Source: Acholoe squamosa | Lineage: Eukaryota > Annelida > Polychaeta > Phyllodocida > Polynoidae | Length of the DNA: 64,000 bases | Reading direction: 5' to 3' | Assembly: GCA_949317995.1 (NCBI GenBank) | Contig: OX439039.1 | Coordinates: 17,785,282-17,849,281, forward strand | In this document: positions 21,092 to 32,864 of the stretch, piece after piece | Layout: each line of letters starts with the position of its first letter | How positions within the stretch are numbered: the stretch's first letter is position 1 | Notes under the pieces: model-generated | The model's input: the letters and a program-made list of their open reading frames with translations, nothing else | What the model was told of the DNA's origin: nothing | Databases searched by the model: none | Made by a program: the position numbers and the translations under genes

Positions 21092-21283
21092 CTTCCCCCC
21101 TGACTCAGGGGGTAGAGCGAAGACTGCAAGTCCAATTACTATCAGTAATGCGGTGGGCATCACCAGGTTAAATAGGAAAAAGGCAGGCCGTCGCTTCATA
21201 ACAAGCTCACATATTACCCTAGTGTAGGGTTCTTGGCAGCAGTCATAATATGTTATAACAGACTGACATGGAGTGTCAACTAC
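21092..21283 (-). CDS. nAChR exon 7: loop C vicinal cysteines and M1
   Basis: This 192-bp exon encodes VITYYDCCQEPYTRV, so loop C carries the adjacent cysteine pair and flanking tyrosines that define alpha-type subunits. M1 follows (FFLFNLVMPTALLIVIGLAV). The exon ends PPESGGK at the cytoplasmic mouth of the pore. Related receptors usually read SGEK there; here the Glu (position -1') is Gly. Confidence 0.96.
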
Positions 21284-22566
21284 CTGTGTAGAAGAGAATA
21301 ATTTATAGATATAGAAGTAGGTACGAAATCTCACACTCCACTAAGGTCTAAATGTGATGTGAATCACATTTACTAATCTTTTTTTTTTTATTGATCTATG
21401 AACAGTGCCTGGGTGTATATGACACTGATTATCTTAAAAAAATAATTTAAATGATCTGTATTTACTAAAAACTTGATTAGCTTGGCCTATCCCTACCATT
21501 GACATATTCTGCAACCAATATTGGTTGTGTGACTTAATCACATATAATAATAGGTGGGCTAGGGATGAAAGATTGTCTTTGGTTACATGGAATGCCATTG
21601 TGCATGTATATATCCAATATGTAATTCTAAAGGTGTGTGCAAGTAGATGCAAGGGGGCTTAAGTGTAGAATCTTTATGCAAGTCTTCAAGTGTTTACTTG
21701 TGTGTATGAGTATAAATAAGTGAAGAGTTTGTTTTTGAAACGCAACAAATACATTCCAAATTTTCAATGAAGAATTTGGACAAGGAGTTAGGTCTCCTAA
21801 CACTACACTCCTTTGGACCCGGTGAATACAAGTTTAGAGCCCTGAGGCTGCCTTGGTAGGTCACATGATACTAATGCAGGCTTCTGATTTGTCAACCCTA
21901 ATTTTCTTTTTCATTTTTGGATCCTTTTCCAGTCTATAGAAAATGTTTCCTCCACCCCCACAGGCCATTTGGTCCTGCAGATCTTCTGCAGGCCCGGACT
22001 GATTTTGGCAGGACCGGATTCCAAAGTCCCAAGATTACAGCCAGACATTCGGTCCCACAGTCTTGTCTTTTCTGCAGGCACGGCAGCGTTTTTGAGTTTT
22101 TCATGTTCACTCTTTACTTCATGGAAATTGGTTCAAATTATTTAATACCTCTAATCATTCAGCCTAAGATTATTCCAAATTTTCAGCATATAGACCCATT
22201 TTTGTAGTGCTCCCTTGAAGTAGGTTCTAAGGATATCATGATCAAATCTTTAATATATAGACCATGGACAGCCAAAATATATATTTGCCAGAGAAAATAG
22301 GTTGTTTTGCATTGAATCTAACTATCTCTTAACTGTAGGCTTTTGAAATATTTACCTCATTGGCGTTTATTTCATTATGGAACCAAACTCTTCAAGTGTA
22401 TTGGTGTTTGTAATCTGATGCAAGTAACATGTAAATGCATTTGCATGTCCATGGAAATACCGAAGTGTGTGTTATTATATTGAATCTCATCAGCTATTAT
22501 AATCATGCCTAAGGCTACTGCTTATCTGATTAGGAATATTCAATGAAAATTAAAGTTTTTGGTTAC

Positions 22567-22677
22567 CTCCCACTGAACGTGGGGAATATAATCAGTCAAA
22601 TATATTCTGTCAGCCTTGCTGGTGAAGTTCAGTTTGAAGCCATCATAGTTCCATGATGAGAATTTCAATGGACATGT
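22567..22677 (-). CDS. nAChR exon 6: Cys-loop end and loop B
   Basis: This 111-bp exon (37 codons) starts with TCPLKFSSWNYDGF. It contains the second cysteine of the Cys loop and the loop B Trp (SSWNYDG), the main cation-pi residue for the agonist. The donor GTAACC is a little weak, but the phase fits. Confidence 0.95.
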
Positions 22678-22861
22678 CTGGAAATAGAAACCTAAGAAAT
22701 GACTGTTGAATCTACCAGGCCTCCCTGTTAATTGTAAAGTCTGGGAAAATGTACAGAAAAGCATTGTGTCAAGAAGAATATCTGTGGAAATTGCAATAAG
22801 TACTTAGACCCCAGAGCTGCAGAAGAAACTTCATTATTTTGCATTTAGACAGTGTACCTAC

Positions 22862-23006
22862 CTGTTTGTCAAAGGGGAAGTCCTGAATATGGAGCTTACA
22901 CAGACTCTCCATGAAGACAAGAGATGGCCAAGACACTTCACCATTATGGGTGATCCCCACCACCCCAGCCGGAAACAACTCAAATGCTGTCCTCTTAGTC
23001 ATGACA
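22862..23006 (-). CDS. nAChR exon 5: loop E region and first half of the Cys loop
   Basis: This 145-bp exon ends in LCKLHIQDFPFDKQ, the canonical Cys-loop start with the FPFD core. The first Cys of the disulphide is here and the second opens exon 6. The acceptor is CTGCAG and the donor GTAGGT, with exact phase agreement on both sides. Confidence 0.95.
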
Positions 23007-23883
23007 CTGCAGAAAAAGACACAAGGTAAAGATTCGAAACACTATTTCATTAAGTGGTTACACCAATCAAGGGTGTCAGAAACTTCCAGTGTCAGAAACT
23101 CAAATATCTTTAATTTTTTGGCTGCTTGGCATTAAAGGGATTTTCCACCATTAATGCCATCGTCTTCTGGTGGCCAAAAATTGAAACTATGTTAATTCAT
23201 GATTTAAATCTGAAATGAGGGTAGGTACTGTATAAGCACAGGAGCAAATAGGTACTTAAAATTTATCAGCACAGATGCATTTAAATGACAATTACAGTAT
23301 GCCTTTTCCTCCAATCAGATTGCGTGCATTCTGGTAGGAGGTACATACAGCTCAGAACCTAGGCATGAGTTCCTCTCTAGTTTTTGGTGGCAAGGGATAC
23401 CACCCAGCTATAAACAGTTTTGACAAATCTTATCAGACAGCAGCATCAAATCGGCAGGCCCCCAATACAAATGTCATTATTATAGGCATGTCCACACTGA
23501 AATATTGTTCTCAATTTAGTATTGAATCAATAATGATTTATTGTTGATTGTTATCATTGAGTCAATGTTGGCATGTATCAATTTTGAGACAATATCCTAT
23601 TAAAAATTAATCAATGAGAGTCAGCAGATGTAGATGTTGAATCATGACTGATTTGATTATTACAGTGTTGTATAAACTTCTAAATTCAGCCATATTTCAA
23701 ATTTGATTCAGCTGTTGACATCCAAACTTCATAAACTTTATATCAATATTGATTGATTCAACTGAAGTGTGTCCACTAAATTGCAGATAGAAAATTTGGA
23801 CATGGTACCAAATTGATCAATCTCCTATGAAATAGCTTAGTGTTTGCTCTTGTGTGACACTATTTAATGCATGATAGTCCTAC

Positions 23884-23993
23884 CTGGTGTAAAGAACAAT
23901 GTCTGGCTTCCATGTGGATTCAGTACCCAAATAAATATGCTCTATTCCATCAAAGTCTCCAGGATCCCATACTAAAAACTCATCTTTCCATGA
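23884..23993 (-). CDS. nAChR exon 4: loop A
   Basis: This 110-bp exon encodes SWKDEFLVWDPGDFDGIEHI and then the loop A motif WKPDIVLYT. The donor is GTAGG, leaving phase 2. Length and phase match the usual fourth exon of nicotinic receptor genes. Confidence 0.93.
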
Positions 23994-24224
23994 CTGAGAA
24001 AGAAAGAAGTAGAATTGAGAGAGTAAACACAGATCTATATTTTCATTTACTTCAAAGCACCTGGAATAACAGGTATTCCTAGATATACATCACACATTTA
24101 CAATAGAAACCACTTGCACAACACACAATTTCTAAGTTAAGAAACTTTTACATCTTATTTAACATAATAAAAACACATTTGTTTGACAAGTGAGTAAGCA
24201 TTATAAAAACAATTTAATACTCAC

Positions 24225-24269
24225 AATTATGGTCCAAACAGATAACCTCAAGATCTGTTCTACGTCATT
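24225..24269 (-). CDS. nAChR exon 3: 45-bp microexon, loop D
   Basis: Exactly 45 bp encoding NDVEQILRLSVWTII, flanked by an AG acceptor and a GTGAGT donor, in phase 0 at both ends. The Trp is the loop D aromatic of the agonist site. Receptor genes of this family commonly have a 15-codon exon here (typical form DEKNQILTTNVWL). It is too short to be found by ORF scanning and was located by homology between exons 2 and 4. Confidence 0.88.
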
Positions 24270-25487
24270 CTTTTTTCAAATTAGTGAAAAGACAAGAGTG
24301 CAAAATAAGGATATTTATTAAACGATGTGCCATGCACTGTTGCACAGTAGAAGTGACCTTGCGTGCATTATAGGAGTACAGTGCACACCAGAGCAGGGTC
24401 ACAGTACTTGTATTGTAAATATCAGCTAATTTACCAAAAGAAGTTTTATAAAGACAATAGACAACTCAGTCTTCACCATACGACAACAAGCATACGTCAT
24501 CATACGACAACAGAACGTCTCGGCGTGCAGACTGTCATTGTCTTTTCTCTAAGTATACAATGGGGACACTTGAGTTGGTCAGTGTTTTTAGGAGGCCAAG
24601 TTGATTTTGCAAGCTAACACAACAAATAAATAAGCCATGAATCAACAATAATACATTAGTGCTGATTTAACATTATGTAATTTTAATATTAACCAACATG
24701 AAGGCATCATTCAGATTGGAGATTTGAGTTTTAAATTGCAATGGGAAATCATGTCCAAGTGAGCAAAAAAATGACAGTTAGATCAGAAAGCTAGTAACAC
24801 ATAATTTTCTGGTTAGATTAAGAAGTATGATATGTTCCTATGTTGATGGTTATCATATGGCCCACTATTGATATTTCACCATTGAGTCAATAGCATAAAT
24901 GGCAGTGTCTATGCAAAAGCAACAAAAATCAATATTGGGTAAGTTTTGTGTTCAGAACACATTTAAGAATTTAACATGCCTAATCACATTTTGGAAACAG
25001 ACTATGGTTGACAATATTGAAATAGTAACATTAAATCAATGTTGACAGCAGTTTGATGACTGCTGCAAGCATATACATGTATCAAACCATTGCATCGTTG
25101 ATTCAGAGTTCTATGCCTACCAGGTAAAGAGCATGGTTCTTTTAAGGAACACACCCCATTTAAAGCTTTAACGGATCCACTGAAAATGGGACGTTGAGTC
25201 AAACTGAATATGAGTAGCAATCATATATCTCAACTCGTCTATAGTACCATTAGATGCACCTATTGGGTTTGTGAGGATAAAGTGCATTAGATCAGTAAAA
25301 TTCACAATAGCCCAGGTGCCCTTAATGGGATGTCCCTGAGTCTGAATGAGTCTGTCTTATATTCACTGTGGACATTATACATGGGGAATTATGGTACTTC
25401 ATGAACTACATGTGGGTCTATTACATTCATCCTTATCAAAGGACTTATTTAAATGTTGATGCTAATCTTGAATGTTAAAACACCTAC

Positions 25488-25636
25488 CAGTTCAATGATC
25501 TGGTCGAGTCTCATCTCATATTGGACATCTACTGCATGAGATCTATTAACAACTGGTAGAATACGAGGGTCATAGTTTTCTGTCAGTTTAGATATCAAAT
25601 TGTGGCGACTGTCACGGAATCCAAGATTCTTGCTGT
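25488..25636 (-). CDS. nAChR exon 2: start of the extracellular domain
   Basis: This 149-bp exon encodes HNLISKLTENYDPRILPVVN and continues to YEMRLDQIIEL. It matches the N-terminal helix and first strand of nicotinic receptors, which typically have a segment like L...LL..YD..VRPV followed by the first beta strand. The acceptor ends TTAAG, the donor is GTAGGTG, and the exon ends in phase 0. Confidence 0.9.
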
Positions 25637-25954
25637 CTTAATACAAAAATAAAAAATCATGTATAGGATTAGTGCATGTGCAATCATTGTGAACAATTAT
25701 ATTCATGACCAGCATGCCTTGTGAACCATATTCCTTCATTCATGTATAAATCACTTAATTTAATATATTCACGTTCAAAGTGCCCCTATATGTGATATGC
25801 AACACGAGAAAGGCTGTCTATCTGACTACCCAGCCAGCACCCAGCTGTCACAGCGCTGTCAATATTCATGAATATGCCTATCAATCCCGTTATACTTAGA
25901 AATAATATGATCTATAAAAAGTGAGCTTGCAAGAGTCTCCGCTGGAAAAATGCT

Positions 25955-26040
25955 AATGACATCTTGGGCCTAGATCCATCAACCTTCTGATTATGAGTCT
26001 AGTGTTCTCCCTACTGCACTAACTTGGCAGCTACTGAATC
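25955..26040 (-). mobile_element. tRNA-derived SINE fragment
   Basis: On the minus strand, an A-box-like segment (GCCAAGTTAGTGCAGTAGGG) precedes a B-box-like GGTTGATGGATC. It shares AGAAGGTTGATGGATCTAG with the oppositely oriented fragment at 26285-26360. Confidence 0.45.
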
Positions 26041-26284
26041 ATAGCTTTGCTCCCCATAGACCAACCTGTGCCCCCAGACCATCTCTTCTGGATTGTCAGC
26101 TGGATAATCAGATGAATATTATGAATGAATAGATTCCTGTGATGAAGGTTTAGATATGAAGGTAAACGCACAATTGGTCATGGTATCATATAATATATTA
26201 GGGCATCAGGACGTAGCCCTATCTAATGTTTGATAAGTAATAGTGCCTCCCTCTCAAGTATTCCTCTGGGACTTGAACTATAAC

Positions 26285-26360
26285 TATCATAGCTGACACG
26301 TTAGTTCGGTAGTAAGAGCACTGGACTGTTGATCAGAAGGTTGATGGATCTAGTCTGAAG
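26285..26360 (+). mobile_element. tRNA-derived SINE fragment
   Basis: TAGTTCGGTAGTAAGAGCA (A-box-like), CTGGACTGTTGATCAGAAGG (anticodon-arm-like) and GGTTGATGGATC (B-box-like) appear in tRNA order. It forms a loose inverted pair with the fragment at 25955-26040 in receptor intron 1. Confidence 0.5.
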
Positions 26361-26877
26361 ACGTGCTCACCACTTTTCAGGTGGAGACCCATGCCTACCT
26401 TATATATAGCTCAGTGTGGAGGCCTAGTGTGACGGCCATTGCTTCATCTGGCACCTGGCAAGATAAAGACTGATAAGAACCAGCATAATGGGTACCATGT
26501 GTTACATAAAAAAAAAGTCTGCAGTGAATACAGGGAATAGTCTGATTGGTTAATAATGTATCCTGGGACAACCCTGTAGGCCTAGAATACAAAAAAAAAA
26601 GAGATTATTTTTTGTGTTTTTATAAGAATGATGGGATCGACAGATATATTAAGAAATATTGACATTGCTATAACAGGATGGGGACAGTAGTCATAGCATT
26701 CATGGGATAATCCAGTAAAAAGAGGTTTCTGGGCTGTCTCACCTGGGCCCCATCTTTCAACACAGACATTTACCAGCTTTAACCCATCTGGGCCAGCCAA
26801 GAATGCCCAGAGGAATCCCATCTGGGTCCCATGTGGGTGTGCTGTCTGGGTATATTCTATATAATCTGTCTATCTTA

Positions 26878-27195
26878 GGGAGTGGTCATTTATTATCAAC
26901 AGGGGGGGTGGTGGGTTTGAGGGGGGGGCGTAAAAAATTCTGACCCCTCTCGAGGGGGGGGCTAAAAAAAAATTGACCCCTCTTGAGGGGGGGGCTAAAA
27001 AAATTTACCCTCTTTTTAGCAAAAAAGCCCGCGCGCTACTATAGATCAAAGAGGGGGCGTGAAAACTCTCCGCGCCTCCGGCGCGGGGGGGGCGCAAATT
27101 TTTTTTACTGCCGTCGAGGGGGGGGCGTAAAAGAATTTCGCGCGTCCCCGCGAAAACCCACCACCCCCCCCTGTTGATAAATAATGACCACTCCC
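26878..27195. mobile_element. G-run-rich MITE with TTA target duplication (PIF/Harbinger-like)
   Basis: 318 bp with long near-perfect terminal inverted repeats starting GGGAGTGGTCATT and continuing through ATCAACAGGGGGG and GGTGGTGGGTTT. TTA flanks both ends (26875-26877, 27196-27198), the 3-bp duplication typical of PIF/Harbinger. The interior alternates G-runs with CTAAAAAAA and GCGCG segments. It lies in receptor intron 1. Confidence 0.8.
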
Positions 27196-27757
27196 TTAAT
27201 GCTTTTGGCTTTTTTCTTCTATTTGTTTTTTACATGTGCATGCAAACTTGGTAATTAATCATAGTAATGATAAACTTCTTTTTAAAGCAGGATATGCCAG
27301 ATTGGTCCTATAACATATGACAGGAGTCTCTTGGCTTGTGGGTGCTTCCTTTAGGACCAGCTGACTGGAGGTTTACAGCGAGCAGACACAAGGGACAAGT
27401 TTTTAAAAATACTTGATAGTGTGAATTTGACTTACAAATGGTAGAACGTATACATTATGTAACCTTGCCGATCTTTTCACGACTAATGACACCGGACTCT
27501 GAGAGTAAGCTTTTTTCTATTATTGGACTGTTACTACTTCAAAATATGAATGTGATTATTATGTTTACTATATGTTATCCTCTACCATGATCGTGATTTT
27601 CATACTCATCTCGTTATTTCAATTATGTTTTGTTTGGCCATTATGAATAGCACCTGTACCTGTAATTTCTTTGACCAATAAATATTTTCAGACTCAAACT
27701 CATGGAAACCTATAATCCTGAAATCAAGTCTACATTTTTTTAACATTACACACTTAC

Positions 27758-27824
27758 TTGTTTTATTTGTGGAGCCTTCACAGAGTAAGGTGAAGAATGA
27801 CATGAATATTAGAAGGAAGTTCAT
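27758..27824 (-). CDS. nAChR exon 1: start codon and signal peptide
   Basis: Encodes MNFLLIFMSFFTLLCEG and a few more residues: a short N-terminus, a hydrophobic core and a small-residue cleavage region, so a secretory signal peptide. The donor is GTAAGTG, leaving phase 1. An in-frame ATG lies ten codons upstream (MRKLPQKVLK...). Either could initiate. The inner one is preferred because it gives a conventional signal-peptide length. Confidence 0.8.
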
Positions 27825-28887
27825 CTTCAGAACCTTCTGTGGCAGCTTTCTCATTAACTTACTGATAATACCTGACAAGGAATATAACTTTGAGATGAGA
27901 GGTATCAAGGAGGGTATATTCTGGAACCAGAGAAAACCCAAGTTGAACCAGAGCTATGACAGACTGGAATATATCCCCAGATTAGTAGATTCATGGAGAC
28001 ATCTAAAGTGCAAAGCAACAATATTACTCTACAGATTATAAGCAACCAGAAACATTATGTAGGTCCAATAACCCCCAGGGTCTAAATAGATGTAGTGAAA
28101 AATTATGATTTTCTAACTCCGAATGATAAACAGGCCGATGGTGATTAATCATTTGTAGATACGCCCCCCCCCCCTATAGGTGAAGCTCCACTACGTGATT
28201 AATAAGCAAATACTTACAAAGGATACTTATCTTATACTTCACTGCTACATGTATATAGAGGAAGAAATCCAGCTTCAAAACTGACTATGGTAGTGCATGC
28301 ACCTGCCAACGCCAACAGCTTGATGTCGGCTTGATGTCTACTGTGTGACTCACAAGGAAAAGTGGCGTTCCAGGTGAGGTGTAATCTATACAACATGGTT
28401 AAGGAACGCTAGTGTGAGACCAACGTGCTATATTAAAATATGCCCCCAATAATGTTAGGACATTCATAACATACAATGAGTGACACATAAAGCGTAGGGA
28501 TAAAAAAGCAAAAAATCTGAAACAACAAGGTAAAACTTACTGAAATCCTCGAGACCAACCTCTGAGCTATGTAGAGACAGCCAATTATGGACCTGTGCTG
28601 TGGTTGAATGGGATGACCCTACTCCTGATGCACAACAAGTGATCAATGTGCCTATATTCAAACAACTGATAAAAACATGATAATGTACAAATAAAACACA
28701 CCAACAACAATATATGTACATTCGCTATGTCTACGTTGTCGCGAATGTGAAATTTATCGAATGCATTTATCAAAGCACTAATGCTGATATAGGTCAGCAT
28801 TACCATTGAAAATGAAGCCTCTGTCATTTTTCTGATAGTATTATGAAGGATGTGTGCCAACTTGGTCAATAGTGTGACATTTGTTAA
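27825..28887. other. 5' flank of the receptor gene
   Basis: Contains whatever 5' UTR and promoter the receptor gene has. I see no reliable TATA box or further exon. A C-run (28166-28176) is the only notable feature. Confidence 0.4.
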
Positions 28888-31800
28888 GTGTGTAGAGGTA
28901 TACCAGTAAGAGGTATTGTAATAAGCATGGTGGGTAAGGGCAAGCAACCAGGAGGCCACCTGGTGTCGAGGCTGGGAACCGCCGCTTATCCAAGTGCAGG
29001 GTTGTTGACCATAGCAACTGCCGCCGTTGGGATAACCGCCTCCCACCGGGAAGGATCCATGGACTCTGACTCTGAAAAAAAGGAAAGGAGAGAGTTAAGG
29101 GCATTATACGTGGCTGGGAAACAGAGGAAGAAGAAATCAACAGAAGAAGGAAGTCTGGGTGAGACAGGATTGAGGACGACTTACCTGTTTTCACGGGGAG
29201 ACATCGGGTCACCACCACCGGCGGGTAGCAGCAGAAGAGAGGAAGCGTGGGTGGCCTCTTTCCTGCACTTTTGAGAGCTGGGGGAAGGGGAGGAGAAAGA
29301 ACTGGGGGCCGCTGGGGACGGCCCTGGGGTAGAAGTGGAGAGAATTACTTACCAGTGTCCGGGAGGGGTGAAGGAAACCGCCTGGAAAAGACCACCGGCC
29401 GACCACAGCCTTTCTGCCATAGTGAAGGTCAGGTCACCTCTGAAAGAGAAATTGGGGGTGAAGTTAATTATGGAATGGAAAGAAGGGGGACCCACAGTAG
29501 CCATGAGCTCCCAAGTGAAAGCCATCTTCGATGCGAAGAACCGGCGGTGGGCAGAGGCGGAGCAGAGCTGGGAAAAGGAGGCCACCGAGAGCGCCAGGGG
29601 GCCACCGGACGGAGAGGCTACCTGGTGGAGTAGCAGAGAACTACACCGTGACCTAGTTTGGGCCACCGATCGCGAGGCACGAGAGCGTGGGTTGTTGTGG
29701 TCGGACCGCGAGATGAAAAAGTCTTTTGGCATGGGGATAGCCTGAAGCGGCATGTGAGGGCTAAGCATGCTATGGAAGAGCCAGGTTGGGGTGCTCCGCC
29801 GACGGGTGGACATTTCGGGTGAATGTGGACCGGTGGAATGACCTGCAAAGCCATCTGAAGTCGCAACACCCTGGACATGTGTGGTTGGGACTGAAGGGGG
29901 CGGCGAGACCACCGTAGTCCAGTATAGGATGGCTGCAGCCACCAGGGAGGACACCGGAAAAGGGCCACCGTCCACCAATGATACCGTGCCACCGGCCACT
30001 GAGGGGTCAGGAGGAGAGGCGAAGGCCTCAGACGAGGAGTCGGCTGAGTCCCCAGCCACCGAACGGACACCGGAAGGGAGGCACCGCTCGAGGAGGGCGG
30101 CTCACCTCACTACCGAGCGGCAGGAGTGTGGTGCGAGGTGGGAGGAAGGACGGGCGGAAAAGGAAGGGGGAGGAGACAAGCCCAGTGGAGAGCAAGCCCT
30201 GGAATGCCGACCCACCCCACATAGAGTTGGAGGAACAAGGGAGCCCGCTGCAGCCCGCCCATTCCCCGGAGGATCATGTGACAGCAGAGGTGCTGGGCCT
30301 CCAGCTGGGTCAGGGAGACCCGCCGGCCTTGGATCCAAGGAGGGAGAGACGCCTATGGAGGCGGGTATCGGGTCTGGGACGGCAGAGCAGGTGCGGAGGA
30401 TACTATGTACCACACCTCCCCCAATCGTGCCGCATACCTCCGACAACAACACTCCCCAGCCGGAAAGCAAGTTGGAGAAGGTGATAGCATCACAGGTAGA
30501 GGAGAGAGGCAAGGAGGAAGAGCTGTACTGGGAGGAGGAGGGGCTTGAAGGGGAGGCCACGGATGACACCATCCGATACCGCCCCGTCTCCTACTACACC
30601 CGGTGAGGCCGCGGGACACACCCCGTCAGTCGAGGGAGAGGAGAGCCCACCTGTGAGCAGGTGAAAAAAGGGGACCCCCGTCCCAACTGGGAGAAAAGCG
30701 ATGGTAGCCACAGAGGAAGGGGAAGTAGTAAAGAGAGAGAGAGAGATTGTGGAAGAGGCAGCCGTGACCGGAGGAACAAAGAGGATAAGGAGAAGCGAGG
30801 GCCGAGGGATAGGGGTGAAAACGACGATAGGGAGAGGGGAGAAAGGCGTGACAGGGAGGACAGAGAGAGGAAGGAGAAGGAGGACAAACACAGGCGGGAG
30901 AAAGAGGAGAGAGAGAGGAGGGAGAAAGAGGATGAGGAGAGGAGGGAGAAATAGGAGACAGAAAAGTGGAAGAGGGAGGAGAAAGAGGAGCGGGAGAGAA
31001 GGAGGAGGGAGGATAAAGAAAAGAAGGAGGCTCACGAGAAGGAGCGGAAAGAGAGAGAAGAGTGGGAGAGGAAGGAGTGGGAGGAGAGAAACGCCAGAGA
31101 AAGGAGAGAAAGGGAGGACCAAGATCATCGAGAAAGTGAAGATAGGCAGAGAGAGGAGAGAGAACGGCAGCAGTGGAGAGAGAAAAGGGAGGAGGAGGAG
31201 AGATGGCGGCAGGGGCGTAAGCGCAGAACAGAGTCCGGGGAAACCTATGGGGAGTACAGGCGGAGGAGAGATGAGGAGGAAAGAGAGAGGTATCGGGCGG
31301 GAGGCAGGAGAGGAGAGTGGAGCGAGGAGTGGGGAGAGTCCGTGCCGGAGGGAGGTAGGGTGGAGCCTCCATGTGAAGAAGGGTGCGATCCCCTGGGAGG
31401 CCGGCCGCTCTTCATCAGCTATGGGCCGGAATGGATACCGTGGAAGCGAGTGGAGAACCCAGATCGCTTGCAGAAATGGGCGTCCGGACTGGCCCCCCTC
31501 CCCAGATCTGGGCGATGAATACGTACCGATGGGCGGCCGGGCTCATGGCTGGACAGAGTTGATTGGTCCCTCTCTATGGCAGACAAACTACTACGCCATG
31601 ACAGTGTAGCGCTATACGGGCAGCCTGAGTCAGGGGATGGCCCCTCCCCTGCCACCACCACCCTTGGCGAATCAGATGGCGACGGCATTCCAGCACCCAA
31701 GGGGGAGTGGCTCAATGACGAGTGGAGCGGCTCCCGCATATCAGCAAGGGTATCCTGGAGGTGCAACTGCTCATACGGGGTCCAGGCCTGTGTACGCCAC

Positions 31801-31992
31801 ACAGACCAGCTGACCCCCCAGGAGCGCACCTACCACCTACCCGAGTGGGATGCCGGAGCCACAGCCCAGCACCTCTTCGGGGGAGAGGGGGCCGACCCCA
31901 GTATTAAGGCCCGACCTAGAGGACCGATTAGGAGGATGATTCGGGAGGTGAACGGGCCTGGGGGCGCTGGTAGCGGCCACCTGGCCTCTTAA
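28888..31992 (+). pseudogene. GC-rich decayed ORF with Arg/Glu-rich coiled-coil, gag-like or ORF1-like, origin unknown
   Basis: One reading frame carries coherent protein-like sequence over about 3 kb with about five breaks. The middle (about 30.7-31.3 kb) is an extreme Arg/Glu/Lys repeat (for example EKEDKHRREKEERERREKED), a charged single helix. The C-terminal part has ordinary complexity (LFISYGPEWIPWKRVENPD, then MADKLLRHDSVALYGQPES). Base composition is far more GC-rich than both flanks, which argues for an insertion. I recognise no family. A structural protein of a retroelement is the best guess, because it is large, charged and unaccompanied by enzymes. The Leu/Ser/Pro-rich open frames on the other strand are shadows of the charged repeat. 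Confidence 0.5.
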
Positions 31993-32515
31993 GCAGGGAC
32001 CCCCCTAGGACCAGCGCGAGGGGAGCCAGGGGGCAGTTGGAGAGTGACCTTGGTCATGCCAGACAAGAGGGAGGCGGAAGCAATGGGGAACGGCACCTGG
32101 ACAAGATAAGGAGCCGGGATGAGAAGGTCGTCAGGGAGGAGAGGGGGGGGTTGGGGGAAGTACTGGCAGGGGACTGAGTACCTGCCGGGAACCCCCCCTT
32201 TCCTACCCTGAATCCGGGCGTGTCCTCGAGGCGTCGGAAAAGACAAGCGAGAGAAGGTAACAGTGGGCCAAAGTCAAAATAACTGCATGGCGCAGTAAGA
32301 AAATGAATAAAATCAGATGAAAAGATTGTATGCCTGATAGCCAATTATAAATCGATTTTCAGTGTTTATCTGAGACACATGCAGTTCTGCACATGGCACT
32401 CCTTAACGAGATTATCATCCACATGTCACTGAGTTTATAACACACAGCTTAATGCATGCGTGGGTTAAATCCCCTGACGCTCATATTGTACTCACAATGA
32501 GATTTAGCTTTTGTA
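31993..32515. other. boundary between GC-rich remnant and Gypsy remnant
   Basis: GC content falls sharply near 32260. No gene seen. Confidence 0.4.
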
Positions 32516-32864
32516 CTAGTTACAATTGGCCTTTTTTAAGATTTTAGAATTCTGTGATTTCTTTGTCAGCAATTTATCAACCGGCAGTTGTGACACTGGC
32601 GCTACTGGATCATCAAATGAATCAGTATCGTCATATAAAGGAAAATTGGCGACCTCAAGACCTTGCTCCCTTTCTTTTCTAGCCTGAGCTCTAGTCAATG
32701 CATTTACAGTGGCCACTTTCTTCAAAATCGATTTTGGCTTATGAATTCTAATTGGATAATTTTCCAGATAATCATCTTGATTGTAGAATTTGATTGAATG
32801 CACTGAATTGAATCTAGGCTGCTTAAATGGCTTTAAATCACTGTTCTCCACAATATCACCATAT

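Larger units (their letters stand above)
1744..27824 (-). other. gene span: alpha-type nicotinic acetylcholine receptor subunit (3' end not found)
   Basis: Nine minus-strand exons joined by GT-AG introns give a continuous Cys-loop receptor from signal peptide to just past M3. Junction phases agree at every boundary. Diagnostic parts are: a 45-bp third exon and a 110-bp fourth exon, sizes I recall as typical of nicotinic receptor genes; a Cys loop with exactly 13 residues between the cysteines; the loop C vicinal pair YYDCCQEPY, which marks alpha-type subunits; and M1, M2 and M3. The protein would be a plasma-membrane ligand-gated ion channel subunit that assembles as a pentamer. The M3-M4 loop and M4 were not located, and probably lie beyond the left edge. 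Intron 7 (2286-21091) is very large because it contains a full LTR element. Orthology to a named vertebrate subunit cannot be judged here. Confidence 0.93.

Noticed and set aside
23470-25250. AT-rich TTGATTCA/TGAATCAA-rich stretches in receptor introns that look like an old MITE pair
   Set aside because: Ends are not definable and no target duplication is seen, so support is too weak to call.
30102-31372. Long Leu/Ser/Pro-rich open frames on the minus strand
   Set aside because: They are the antisense reading of the GA-rich Arg/Glu repeat, which lacks stops on that strand by composition.
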